Below, in pieces: positions 44,357-53,986 of a DNA stretch of 64,000 bases (the first letter of the stretch is position 1; each line of letters opens with the position of its first letter). Source of the DNA: Chloroflexota bacterium. Its GTDB lineage: Bacteria; Chloroflexota; Limnocylindria; Limnocylindrales; CSP1-4. Location: positions 1-64,000 of the forward strand of contig JACPOS010000015.1 in NCBI GenBank assembly GCA_016191395.1, given 5' to 3'. A program made the translations under genes and the position numbers. The notes beneath the pieces are model-generated. The model was not told the origin of the DNA and did no database searches. It saw only the letters and a list, made by a program, of their open reading frames with translations.

Positions 44357-47300
44357 GTGGGCAGGATCGTTCGAGCTGGCAGCGAGGCGGTCCGCGCCCT
44401 CGTGAGTGCCGGATTCCTCGCTGTCGCGATCACCGCCATCGTCCCTCCTCCGGCTCAGGGGCTCCCGCCCGGGGGACTGACGGCCGGTGGAACGCCGGGA
44501 CCGCTCACGGCCGACGAACGGAAGGCGGGAGCCGCCGATCGGTTCGAGGCGGCCTTGGCCGCAGGCGGCAGCGGCGTCACCTTCGAGGTCACCCAGCACA
44601 ACACGCTGTATGCCCGCGCTGGTGGACCCAAGATCGAGCTGACCGATCCGGCCGACCAGACGAAGGTCGTCGCCCAGGTCGACGAGCGGTACGTCAACAC
44701 GATCCTGAGTCAGGGCAGCGTGACCGCGGACGCCTTCTGGATGGAGATGCGCGTCTCACGCGCGTTCGACGCCATGTTTGCGAAGGCCGACTTCTTGGTC
44801 CGCGTCCAGGAGGCGGACGGAAAGCTCTGGCGCGACGATGGTGCGGGGTGGTACGGGACCGACGAATCACCGGGGGTCGGTATGGATCCCGTCACGGCGC
44901 GGCTGGTGCCGACGCTCCTGCGCTCGCTCGCGGATGCCCAGCCAACGGATCCATTGCAGTTCGACGGACGGGTCCTGCCGGGCATCAGCGGCACCGCGGC
45001 GAAGGGCGTCTTTCCAGGCGTCATCGCCGCTGATGGCGTGGGTCTTACAGAGGCGACGTTCCAGGTCGAGTCCTGGTTCGACGCCGAGGGCCGCCTTGTC
45101 CGGCTCCAGGCCCGCGCCCGCAACCTCAACCAGAGCACGTACGACCTGATCTCGGAGACCGTCGTCACCTTCGGCTATGGCGGTGCCGGCAAACCGCCCG
45201 AGCTGACCCCGATCATGTCGACAGGTGCGATGACGACCAGCCGGCCGGGAGCGTCCGTGCTGTCGTTCGCGATCGGCGTCGTCGGCATCCTCGCCTTCGC
45301 CGCCATCGGCGCGGCACTCCTGTCGCGCAGGAGCGCCACGCGTTGCATCTCGTTCATCCGCGCGACCGCAAGCGCGTTTCGCCGGCGGAGCTTCATCCGC
45401 CGGACGGCACCGGTCTGGCTCGGCCTGATCGTGACGGCGAGCTCGATGATCCCGCCGGCGCCGAACAGTGGCCCGCTCCTGCTTCCGCCGGTCGTCAGCA
45501 TCCCGACCGCGCTGGCAGGCTATCCCTGCTCGAGCCACTCGGGCGAGTGGCCGCTCTTCACCGGCTACCTGTCCAACAGCTCCGCCGTCCAACTCACCAG
45601 GACGACGAGTGGCGACGTGTACGGTCGGATCAGCAACGTCGACCGGATCTGGCAGCCGACTCCCGGCTGCGGCTACTACCGGTACGACGGCATCGTCTGG
45701 GCGACGACCAACGCCACGACCAATCTGACCGTCGACTGGGGCGCCATGAGTGGCGACGGCCAGGGCTGTACGTTCTTGCTCAACACGTCCGATCTCATCA
45801 ACAGCGACTCGGGTCCATGCGGCGCGCCGTCGCCCAAGCTCGTGGCCACGCTCAGCCCGGAGTGGACGTACCAGAACGATTCTGCCCTCAACACCACGGG
45901 CGACTTCGCCTTTGCCCACGCCGACTGCGTGACGTGGTACGGCATCGAGCCGATCAAGACCAACGCCACGACCTCGGTCACGAGCGGCGAACCCGGCGCC
46001 AACTGCGGCAACAAGCAGATCGATGCGACGACCGTCAGCCAGACCCTTGTCGTCGATGGCACCAAGCCGACAACCACATTCACCACCCCGGTGGGCGCCG
46101 CTGGCGGCACGGTGTACCGGACGAGTACCGCGAGCTACAACGTCGTGCGGACGATCACCGAGGCGGTGGCGGGCTTCGGCGGCGCCAACACCTGGAAGCT
46201 CCAGCGCCAGGTCGTCCCACTGACCACGCCCAACACCTGCGGCACGTCGTGGGCGAACGACGGATCGCAGGTCACCGGGACCACCACGGGCTCGGTCAGT
46301 ACCGCCCAGACCCTCGTCGACCAGAAGTGCTACCGGTGGCTGGCCGACGCCACCGACCAGAACGGCAACGTCATGACCCAGGTCACGAGCGCGACGCTTG
46401 TCGTGGACGCCACCGTTCCCACGACGACCTTCACCTCCCCGCCAACCGGCAGCACGGTCGTTCTGACCGGCACCTCGACGACCGTGAGCTGGACCGAGGC
46501 CGAGACCGGGACGGGCATTGCCACGCGCTCACTGCAGCGCCGCAGCGCCACGTACGCGGCGGGCGCCTGCGGCACCTACGCCAACGACGGTTTAGCAACG
46601 AGCGCGGTCAGCCCGCTGAGCGTGTCCGGCCTCCTCGACGGCACGTGCTACCAGTGGATCCAGACGCTGACGGATGTTGCCGGCAACCAGAGCGCGACGA
46701 CCTCGGGCACCGCCCGGGTCGACGCCGCCAGCCCGTCGGCCAACTTCTCGACGCCCGACGAGGGGACGACCACGGTCCAAACCTCGACGATCTATACGGT
46801 CGCCTGGTCCGAGACCGCCGGATCCGGTTCGATCACCAGCCGCTCCCTGCAACGGCAGAGCGGCGCGATCGTCAGCCCTGGCACCTGCGCGGGCGTGAGC
46901 TTCGCCAACGACGGCTCGGCCTCGACGGCAACGAGCCCGGTCAGCGCGACCGGCCTCACCAGCGGCAACTGCTATCGCTGGGTCCAGACCCTGACCAACT
47001 CGAGCGGCAAGTCCGGTGCCAGCACGTCCGGGAGCGTCCTCGTCGACGCCACGAGTCCGGCCGCTGCCATCGCCACGCCCGAGGTGAACCGCCCGATCGC
47101 CGGCATCGTCGACGTGACCGGAACGGTGACCGATCCCGGCAGCTTCCGGGACTACACCCTGGACTACGGCGCGGGCACGACGCCCGCATCGTGGACGCCG
47201 ATCGCGTCCGGCACCTCGCAGGTTGCCGCCAGCGGCGTCCTCGGCTCGTTCGACACCCGCGCCCTCGCCGGCATCTACACCCTGCGGCTCACGGTGCGCG

Positions 47301-50300
47301 ACTGGGCCGGCAACGCCAACTCCGTTGTCTCGAACCTCGTCTACGTCGAGAACTCGCTCCGCGGCGAGGAGACGTACCTCGAGCGCCAGCCGTTCGATCT
47401 CGGCGGCGGCTGGACGATCGACGTCGGCGTCGCCAACGGCGAGGCGCGCCTGTCGCGTGACCTGTTCTCGATCCCGTCGTACGGTCCTGCCCAGGCCCTG
47501 TCGCTGACCTACAGCTCGGCGGAGTCGACGGCCGCGGGCCGCTTCGGCTTCGGCTGGTCGAGCAACCTGACCCAATTTCTGTCGTTCGAATCAGGATTCG
47601 TCGTGTGGCATCGAGCCGACGGCGGCCGCGTGCCCTTCGGCAACGTCGCCGGGACGTGGACGCCGCCCCGCGGCCACTTCGAGACGCTGACGTCGGCTGG
47701 TTCGGAGTACACGATCACGGCGAAGGACCAGACCCGCTACGTCTTCGAGAACGCGGGGACCGGCTGGCTCAAGCGCATCGAGAATCGCTTCGGCAAGGCG
47801 CTGACGATGGTCTGGAACTCGAACTCGGCAACCGCGACCGACGCGTCGGGCCGGGTCAGCACCATCAGCATCCACGCCGCCAAGGACCGGATCACCGACC
47901 TCACCGATTCGGCCGGCCGGACCTGGACCTTCGGCTACGCGAACGGCAACACGAACGACCTCGTCTCGGTCACCGACCCCGGGGGCAAGGTCGCCAGCCT
48001 CGCCTACGACGGCAGCCACCGGCTCACGAGCGTCAGCCGGACGCGCACGCCCGCCTCCGGGGCGGCGGTGACCGTGACCTGGGGCATCGGCTACACCTCG
48101 GGCAAGGCGACGAGCGTCACCGACCCGGTCAACGCGTCGGTCAGCCATACCATCACGTACAACGCCGGCAGCACCGTCGTTGGCCTGCTCAAGGAGTACA
48201 GCCCGCTCGTCCGCACCACCTGGACGTACGCGCTCGATGACGTCGGCCTCGGCCGGCCCGTCGCGATCACCGATCCCGAAGGCTTCGTCACGACCAAGGC
48301 GTACGACGCTGATTCCAACCTGATCCAGATCGTCCGGCCGGTCGACGCCGGCCCGCCGATCGACTATCAGACCATTACCTACGCCTACGATGCCCGCGGC
48401 AACGTGACCTCGGAGACCGCCGAGCTCGATGCCGCCGGCACGGTCGTGACGACCGTCAGCGGCTACAACGCGACCAACGACATCCTCTTCCGCTCGGAAG
48501 CCGACAACGACAGCGCGCTCAAGCTCATCACCAAATACGCCTACGACGGCGCGGGTCACCTGACCAGCGCCAACGTGAACTGCACGACGGCAGGGACGAC
48601 GCCGCCGGCGACGGCCTCGACGTGCACCGGCGCGGGCACGCAGGACGCCTCGACGAACCTCATCTCGAGCTTCACGTACACGGCCAAGGACCAGCTCGAG
48701 GACGAGACCGACCCCTTGGGTCGCGTGACCCACCACACTTACGACACGTCCGGCAACGAGACCGGCGTCACCCGCAACTACGTGTCGGGCCAGTCCGCCA
48801 CGGGCGACCGGAACGTGGTCAGCTCGCAGGGCTTCAACCAGGCGACGACGGCGGGGAAGGCGGGCCATGCCACCTCGGCGACGGATCCGGTGGGCAACGT
48901 CACGACCTTCACCTATGACGCCCTCGGCCGGCAGCTCACAGAGGTCACGCCTGGCGATTCGTCGATCCCCGCCCTGACGACCACCACGACGTACGATGAG
49001 CTCGGCAACCCGCTCACCGAGACGCAAGGCTGGACGGGCGTCACCCGGACGACGACGCGCGCCTACGACAAGGCCAATCGCGAGACCAGCGTCACCGACC
49101 CAGCAGGCGTCGTCACGTCGACGACATACGACGCCGCGGGCAACGCGATCAGCTCAACCGGTGCCGGCGTGACCACGACCCGGACGTACGACGGCCTGGG
49201 GCGAGCCCTGACCGAGACCGTCGGCGGGGCGACGACCACCCACCTCTACGATCCCGCCGGCAACGAGCGCCAGACGGTGGATGCCGCCGGCGTGACCAGC
49301 ACGCGCATCTTCGACCGCGCCGGCCGATTGACCAGCGAGACCGTGCTCGATGCCTCGGGCCAGCTCACCTCGGCGTTCGCATACGACCGCCTCGGTCGGC
49401 AGACCGGCAGCACGGACCCCGTTGGCGCCGTGACCACAACGACGTACGACCGGCCCGGCAAGATCCTGACGACCACGGTCGACGGCCTCGTCTCGACCAA
49501 CGCCTATGACCGGGCGGGCAACCTGCTTTCCACGAAGAATCCGACCGGCGACGTCACGGCTTCGGTGGTCGACGCCTTGAACCGGACCGTCACCTCGATC
49601 GCCAACTGCACCAACTCGGGCACCACCCAACCTGCCGCGGGCACGGTGTGCACCGGCGCCGGGACGCACGACGCGACGACCAACGTCACGACCTCGACCT
49701 ACCTCGACGCCGCGGACAACGTCCTCGCCACCAGGGATCCCTCGGGCATCGCCGCCCGGAGCTTCCCGAACGTCCGCAACGTGGCGAAGAGCTCCATTGC
49801 CAACTGCACCAACTCGGGCACGAGCCCGCCGGCCGATCCGGCGACGTGCGCGGGTACCGGGACCGCCGATTCGAAGACGAACGTCACCTCGACCGTCACG
49901 TACGACGGCGCGGGGGCGGCGATCACGACGATCGTCGCGGTGGGCCTGGCGGGCCAGCAGGCGACGATGGAGACCGCCTTCGACGCCGCAGGGCGGGCCC
50001 AGGCCAGCCGCGATCCGGCGGGGACGATCACCCGCACCTTCTACGACGCCTCGGGGCGAACAAGCTCGGTCGTGGGGAACTGCACGAACACGGGCGCGAC
50101 CGTGCCGGCCTCGGGCTGGGAGAGCTGCGCCGGCACGGGGACACACGACGCCACCTGGAACGTGACCACCACGTCCACCTACGACGCCACCGGCAACCGG
50201 GACACCGAAACCGAGGCGAACGGCCGGGCCACGAAGTACGTCTACGACGCCGCCAACCGAGTGATCGAGCGGATCGAGAACTCCACGGCGGGCTCGCCAA

Positions 50301-52672
50301 CGGCAGACCAGAACCTCTCGACGTTCACCGAGTACGACGCCGCTGGCCGCGTTGCGGCCGTGCGTGCTCCGACGGCTAACCGGACGACGTTCACGGTCAC
50401 GTCGTACGGGTACGACAACGCTGGCCGGGTCCGGGCCGAGCTCAGGAACTGCACGGTCTCGGGCACCACGCCGCCCGCGAACCCTGACTGGCGCGGCTGC
50501 CGGCCCACGTGGAACAGTGGCACGTCGAGCTGGGACATTCTCGGGACGCAGGATGCAGATACCAACCTCCTGACGACGTACACGTACGACGACCGCGGCA
50601 ACCGGACCTCGATGAAGACACCGAGCCCGTCGGATTCCGTCAGCGGCACCGCTACCGTGACCACGTCCTACGCGTACGACAGCGCGAACAGGCTGTGCCG
50701 CGTCCTCGAGGCTGCAACGACCGACCTCCAGTCGCTCGCCGATCCGTGCTCGACGGCAGTCTCGGGGACCGCGACCTCGAATGTCAGCACGCGGTACACG
50801 TACGACCCTGCGGGCAACCTCGCCTCGATGATCGACGGCCGGGGCAACACGACCGGCTACGCATACGACGCCGCAGGGCGCATGACCGGGCTCACGGATG
50901 CCCTGTCGAACACGCTCGCCTGGTCATACGACGCCCTCGGCCGCCGGATCGGCCAGACCAACCGGAGCACAGGCTCGGTGACCTGGACCTACGACGCTGC
51001 GGGCCGAATGTTGACCCGCGCGGCGACCTCGGTCGCAACCGTGACCTACACCTATGACCTCAACGGCAACCGCCTGACCGCCGATGACGGCAGCGCGGTG
51101 ATCACCACGACGTACGATCGGCTGAACCGCCCGACGCAGGTCACCGTGGCCGGCGATTCAGCGGCAACCACGACCTACACGTACAGCTTCACCTCGCCAA
51201 CGTGGACTGACGCCTCGGGCTCGTACAGCGCGACGATCGATGCGTTCGGCCGCGAGACCGGGCTCCTCGATCCGATCCACGGTGCCACGTCCTGGACGTC
51301 CGCCTACCGAGCCGACGGCCAGCAGGCGAGCCTCGCCACGCCCAACGGCAACACCACCGCCTGGACATACGACGACGCGGGGAGGCCAACGGGATCGGCG
51401 ACGACGGCCGCTGGTCCGGTGACACGAGCCAGCTACACCTACACCTACAACCGTGCCGGCCAACGCCTGTCGGAGGCGTCGTCGATCACCGGCGACCCGA
51501 CCAACGGCACGGTGACCTTCGCCTATGACGCGCTGGGTCGCCTGACCGGCTACTCGGGCACGCCCATCACGTCCCAGGCGTACGCCTGGGACAAGGTTCC
51601 CAACCGGACCTCGAAGCAGGTCGGTGCTGGACCAGCGGTGACCATGACCTACGACAATGCCAACCGGCCGGCCTCCGATTCCGCCGGCAACAGCTACACG
51701 AACGATCTTGACGGCAGGCTCACCGGGCAGATCGGCCAGACCCTCGTCTGGGACGCCCTCGGCCGCCTGACGCAGGTCAAGGATCCGATCACCCAGGCCA
51801 ACATCAGCACGTACACCTACGACGCCCTCGACCGCCTCTTGACCGTGAGCAATGGCGCAGGGCTCACCAGGTTCCGCTACGTCGGCGCGACGACCCAGAT
51901 CGCCCAGGCCCGCGACCTCACCAACACCGTCCTGTACAACGTCGGCACGAGCTGGGCGGGCGGCGCCCGAATGGACTTCGGACCGGGCGGCGCCAACCAG
52001 CGCTTCTACGGTGTCAACGGCCACGGCGATCTCACCTGGACGGCGAGTTCGACCGGCGCCGTCAGCGCCACCCTGCGCTCCGACCCCTGGGGTACCCCCG
52101 GGACGAGTTCGGGCGGAAGCCTTCCCGCCTTCCGCTTCCAGAGCAGCTGGTATGACACGAGTTCAACCCTCAGCTGGGTGGTCACTCGCTGGTATGCGCC
52201 GGCCCTTGGCAGGTTCGTAAGCGAGGACAGCCTGTTGGGGGAGGTAGACGCGCCTGCGAGTCGGCACCTATACGCATACGGATTGGGAGAGCCAGTTGGG
52301 AGATGGGATCCGGATGGGCACGTGGCCCTTGTTTGCGGTAATCGCGGTTGCGCTGGCCTCAAGAGCGCGCCTGTCAATCTTGGCGTGCAAAGTATCTTCG
52401 TCCAGGTCATCGGAATAAAGTTCGGGTTCATTCCACCCGGATCTACGTGGGGCACCCTTCGATTCCGGAACGTGTTTAACGGAATCACTTTCAATAAGGG
52501 CTTCTCAGGATTCCACCTCGGGATGAGCTTCACTGACACGGTGATCGCTCCTGCCGGAAAGGGCTTATGGCGGATCGAGCTCATTTCCGATTTCTGGCTG
52601 TTTCTGACGCCCTTTGTCGTCGACGTGTCTTGGCTAGGGCCGAATCATCCCGTCGACTGGGTATTAGTCTGA
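44357..52672 (+). CDS. Giant RHS/YD-repeat protein with variable C-terminus (polymorphic toxin candidate)
   Basis: A 2771-residue surface protein. In order: signal peptide (about 1-35); LppX/LprG-like lipoprotein-fold domain (50-290, with TYDLISETVVTFGYGGAG); transmembrane segment near 298-321; a second hydrophobic segment near 352-368; a Cys-containing domain; three Ig-like repeats (about 570-995); RHS core with many YD repeats (about 1000-2650); conserved RHS end GRFVSEDSLLGEV through YAYGLGEPVGRWDPDGH (2618-2656); unique 115-residue tail. Five Cys-bearing inserts of the form NCTxSGTTPP...GTxDAxTN interrupt the YD repeats. The tail and the next gene are visibly less GC-rich than the core, as in RHS proteins with exchanged toxin tips. 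GTG 44357 is chosen for its GGAGG 6 bases upstream. Toxicity is inferred. Confidence 0.88.
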   Translation: MGRIVRAGSEAVRALVSAGFLAVAITAIVPPPAQGLPPGGLTAGGTPGPLTADERKAGAADRFEAALAAGGSGVTFEVTQHNTLYARAGGPKIELTDPADQTKVVAQVDERYVNTILSQGSVTADAFWMEMRVSRAFDAMFAKADFLVRVQEADGKLWRDDGAGWYGTDESPGVGMDPVTARLVPTLLRSLADAQPTDPLQFDGRVLPGISGTAAKGVFPGVIAADGVGLTEATFQVESWFDAEGRLVRLQARARNLNQSTYDLISETVVTFGYGGAGKPPELTPIMSTGAMTTSRPGASVLSFAIGVVGILAFAAIGAALLSRRSATRCISFIRATASAFRRRSFIRRTAPVWLGLIVTASSMIPPAPNSGPLLLPPVVSIPTALAGYPCSSHSGEWPLFTGYLSNSSAVQLTRTTSGDVYGRISNVDRIWQPTPGCGYYRYDGIVWATTNATTNLTVDWGAMSGDGQGCTFLLNTSDLINSDSGPCGAPSPKLVATLSPEWTYQNDSALNTTGDFAFAHADCVTWYGIEPIKTNATTSVTSGEPGANCGNKQIDATTVSQTLVVDGTKPTTTFTTPVGAAGGTVYRTSTASYNVVRTITEAVAGFGGANTWKLQRQVVPLTTPNTCGTSWANDGSQVTGTTTGSVSTAQTLVDQKCYRWLADATDQNGNVMTQVTSATLVVDATVPTTTFTSPPTGSTVVLTGTSTTVSWTEAETGTGIATRSLQRRSATYAAGACGTYANDGLATSAVSPLSVSGLLDGTCYQWIQTLTDVAGNQSATTSGTARVDAASPSANFSTPDEGTTTVQTSTIYTVAWSETAGSGSITSRSLQRQSGAIVSPGTCAGVSFANDGSASTATSPVSATGLTSGNCYRWVQTLTNSSGKSGASTSGSVLVDATSPAAAIATPEVNRPIAGIVDVTGTVTDPGSFRDYTLDYGAGTTPASWTPIASGTSQVAASGVLGSFDTRALAGIYTLRLTVRDWAGNANSVVSNLVYVENSLRGEETYLERQPFDLGGGWTIDVGVANGEARLSRDLFSIPSYGPAQALSLTYSSAESTAAGRFGFGWSSNLTQFLSFESGFVVWHRADGGRVPFGNVAGTWTPPRGHFETLTSAGSEYTITAKDQTRYVFENAGTGWLKRIENRFGKALTMVWNSNSATATDASGRVSTISIHAAKDRITDLTDSAGRTWTFGYANGNTNDLVSVTDPGGKVASLAYDGSHRLTSVSRTRTPASGAAVTVTWGIGYTSGKATSVTDPVNASVSHTITYNAGSTVVGLLKEYSPLVRTTWTYALDDVGLGRPVAITDPEGFVTTKAYDADSNLIQIVRPVDAGPPIDYQTITYAYDARGNVTSETAELDAAGTVVTTVSGYNATNDILFRSEADNDSALKLITKYAYDGAGHLTSANVNCTTAGTTPPATASTCTGAGTQDASTNLISSFTYTAKDQLEDETDPLGRVTHHTYDTSGNETGVTRNYVSGQSATGDRNVVSSQGFNQATTAGKAGHATSATDPVGNVTTFTYDALGRQLTEVTPGDSSIPALTTTTTYDELGNPLTETQGWTGVTRTTTRAYDKANRETSVTDPAGVVTSTTYDAAGNAISSTGAGVTTTRTYDGLGRALTETVGGATTTHLYDPAGNERQTVDAAGVTSTRIFDRAGRLTSETVLDASGQLTSAFAYDRLGRQTGSTDPVGAVTTTTYDRPGKILTTTVDGLVSTNAYDRAGNLLSTKNPTGDVTASVVDALNRTVTSIANCTNSGTTQPAAGTVCTGAGTHDATTNVTTSTYLDAADNVLATRDPSGIAARSFPNVRNVAKSSIANCTNSGTSPPADPATCAGTGTADSKTNVTSTVTYDGAGAAITTIVAVGLAGQQATMETAFDAAGRAQASRDPAGTITRTFYDASGRTSSVVGNCTNTGATVPASGWESCAGTGTHDATWNVTTTSTYDATGNRDTETEANGRATKYVYDAANRVIERIENSTAGSPTADQNLSTFTEYDAAGRVAAVRAPTANRTTFTVTSYGYDNAGRVRAELRNCTVSGTTPPANPDWRGCRPTWNSGTSSWDILGTQDADTNLLTTYTYDDRGNRTSMKTPSPSDSVSGTATVTTSYAYDSANRLCRVLEAATTDLQSLADPCSTAVSGTATSNVSTRYTYDPAGNLASMIDGRGNTTGYAYDAAGRMTGLTDALSNTLAWSYDALGRRIGQTNRSTGSVTWTYDAAGRMLTRAATSVATVTYTYDLNGNRLTADDGSAVITTTYDRLNRPTQVTVAGDSAATTTYTYSFTSPTWTDASGSYSATIDAFGRETGLLDPIHGATSWTSAYRADGQQASLATPNGNTTAWTYDDAGRPTGSATTAAGPVTRASYTYTYNRAGQRLSEASSITGDPTNGTVTFAYDALGRLTGYSGTPITSQAYAWDKVPNRTSKQVGAGPAVTMTYDNANRPASDSAGNSYTNDLDGRLTGQIGQTLVWDALGRLTQVKDPITQANISTYTYDALDRLLTVSNGAGLTRFRYVGATTQIAQARDLTNTVLYNVGTSWAGGARMDFGPGGANQRFYGVNGHGDLTWTASSTGAVSATLRSDPWGTPGTSSGGSLPAFRFQSSWYDTSSTLSWVVTRWYAPALGRFVSEDSLLGEVDAPASRHLYAYGLGEPVGRWDPDGHVALVCGNRGCAGLKSAPVNLGVQSIFVQVIGIKFGFIPPGSTWGTLRFRNVFNGITFNKGFSGFHLGMSFTDTVIAPAGKGLWRIELISDFWLFLTPFVVDVSWLGPNHPVDWVLV

Positions 52673-53475
52673 TGGAGAATCCGCTTCACCTCAACGCTGC
52701 TCAAGCCATCGAAGCAGCCTCGAAGAGCGAGGCGCCGCTGTGCCAATTGCTCATTGAGCTTCTTGGTCCCGACGGCGAGGTCGAACGTGCGCTGGCTCCC
52801 ACGCAGCAGATTCCACTGCTCCGCCGCCTTGCAGCCGAAGCCAGCGCTCATGAGAGGTACGGTGCGACCTCCCTTGAGCGGACGGTTCGACACGCTGCCG
52901 GTCGCGCGCAAGAGATCGGTGCTCCTCTAGTCACTCCCATGATTCTCCTGGGTGCTCTCGCGGCAATGCCCGGCATCCCTTCGATCATCCTCCAGCTACT
53001 CGGGCTCGACGAGCACGTAATCCTCGCGTTTGCCGGACATGTGCCCGCTCTCGAGAGCCAAACGGGTCAACCCCTAAGGGATGGACTGGCCGGCCACGTT
53101 GAGACCTACTTGCAGGTTGAGTTATCCCCGCTTGAGTCCGTGCGAGCCTCGGGCGCTTCGACCCGGTGCGGCGGTATCGAGATCGAGTTGACTGCGATCG
53201 AGACACGAGGCCGAGGCCTGATCTGCCTCTGGCGGGTGGCCGCAAGAGACTCTTCGATTAGAGAGATCACTGTGACGGCGCTTGACATCAACAAGACTCC
53301 CCTACTGGTCACGCCAATCTGGGTTGACGGGCCGGACATCTCAAAGCGAGGAGGTAGCGCCATCACGCCTCGACCTCCGGGAGGCGTTGTCGATGTCGAG
53401 ATCCATGTCTCGGTTGATGGCGGTGCCCGGTGCTCCGCGAGGTTTCCGCTGCAGACAGGTTCACGCGAAGGTTGA
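52672..53475 (+). CDS. Candidate immunity protein for the RHS C-terminus
   Basis: A 267-residue soluble protein whose ATG overlaps the RHS stop (TGATG), so it is translationally coupled. Residues 60-130 (TVRHAAGRAQEIG, TPMILLGALAAMP, LLGLDEH) recall the helical Clp N-type repeat; residues 135-262 look like a beta-rich domain. Base composition is lower in GC than neighbours, matching the RHS tail. Position and coupling are those of an immunity gene, but no known family was recognised. Confidence 0.6.
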   Translation: MENPLHLNAAQAIEAASKSEAPLCQLLIELLGPDGEVERALAPTQQIPLLRRLAAEASAHERYGATSLERTVRHAAGRAQEIGAPLVTPMILLGALAAMPGIPSIILQLLGLDEHVILAFAGHVPALESQTGQPLRDGLAGHVETYLQVELSPLESVRASGASTRCGGIEIELTAIETRGRGLICLWRVAARDSSIREITVTALDINKTPLLVTPIWVDGPDISKRGGSAITPRPPGGVVDVEIHVSVDGGARCSARFPLQTGSREG

Positions 53476-53553
53476 TTCTTGTCACACGACCGAGACGGGC
53501 CGCAAGGCCTAGAGTGCCATTAGGCTCGCCCGGTTGGACCGATCGACCGGCTC

Positions 53554-53709
53554 GCATGCAATCACGGTCGACGCCTTCGGCCGTGAGGATGGCGCGCTCG
53601 ACCCGATCCGCGGCGTCTCCTGCCTGGACGAGCACGTACCGGGCCGACGGCCAGCCGGCGACCCTCGCCGCGCCCAACGGCAACACCACGACCTACTCGT
53701 ACGACGACG
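53554..53709 (+). pseudogene. Broken RHS core fragment
   Basis: Closely matches 51229-51377 of the RHS gene, but in two frames: ITVDAFGRE in one and STYRADGQPATLAAPNGNTT in another. It has no start. This is a displaced remnant of an earlier RHS end or cassette. Confidence 0.8.
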
Positions 53710-53835
53710 GATCTCTTATCGATCGATGTGTCACCCGAGGGTGTGAAAGTCGTCGGACTCGCGGGCGGACCCTTCGCGGGTGAGTCATTTTCGAAAGCAC
53801 TCGTTGTCTACGACCTTCAGGACGTCATACGCTAG
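53710..53835 (+). pseudogene. C-terminal remnant of an unidentified lower-GC gene
   Basis: Directly after the RHS fragment, a third frame reads DLLSIDVSPEGVKVV, then LAGGPFAGESFSKALVVYD and ends at TAG 53833. It has no start codon or ribosome site and a lower GC than its surroundings. It may be the end of an older RHS tip or immunity gene. Confidence 0.45.
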
Positions 53836-53937
53836 AGGCTCACGGACACGGATCTCCAGACCCGATGCGAGCTCGACCGTCGCTTGAGCGCTGACCGCCA
53901 CGGGCTCGGCAAGGTGCTCGCGATCGAGGCCGGCTGA
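53836..53937 (+). pseudogene. Remnant of a second rpiB 3' end
   Basis: Reads [17 protein letters not shown] then TGA, aligning with [20 protein letters not shown] of RpiB. It includes the right copy of the 32-base direct repeat (53903-53934). It ends 49 bases before pgi. Confidence 0.75.
53903..53934 (+). repeat. Right copy of the 32-base direct repeat
   Basis: Identical to 44141-44172 in rpiB. The two copies bracket the RHS gene, the immunity candidate and the broken fragments. Confidence 0.9.
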
Positions 53938-53986
53938 CCCACACCTGCAACGGGCGCGCCAGCCGCCCGAGCGTAGACTTCGAACG

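Noticed and set aside
44357-52672. Teneurin/TcC-type insecticidal toxin complex
   Set aside because: No TcA or TcB partner genes or SpvB/VRP1 domains are seen; only the RHS core is shared.
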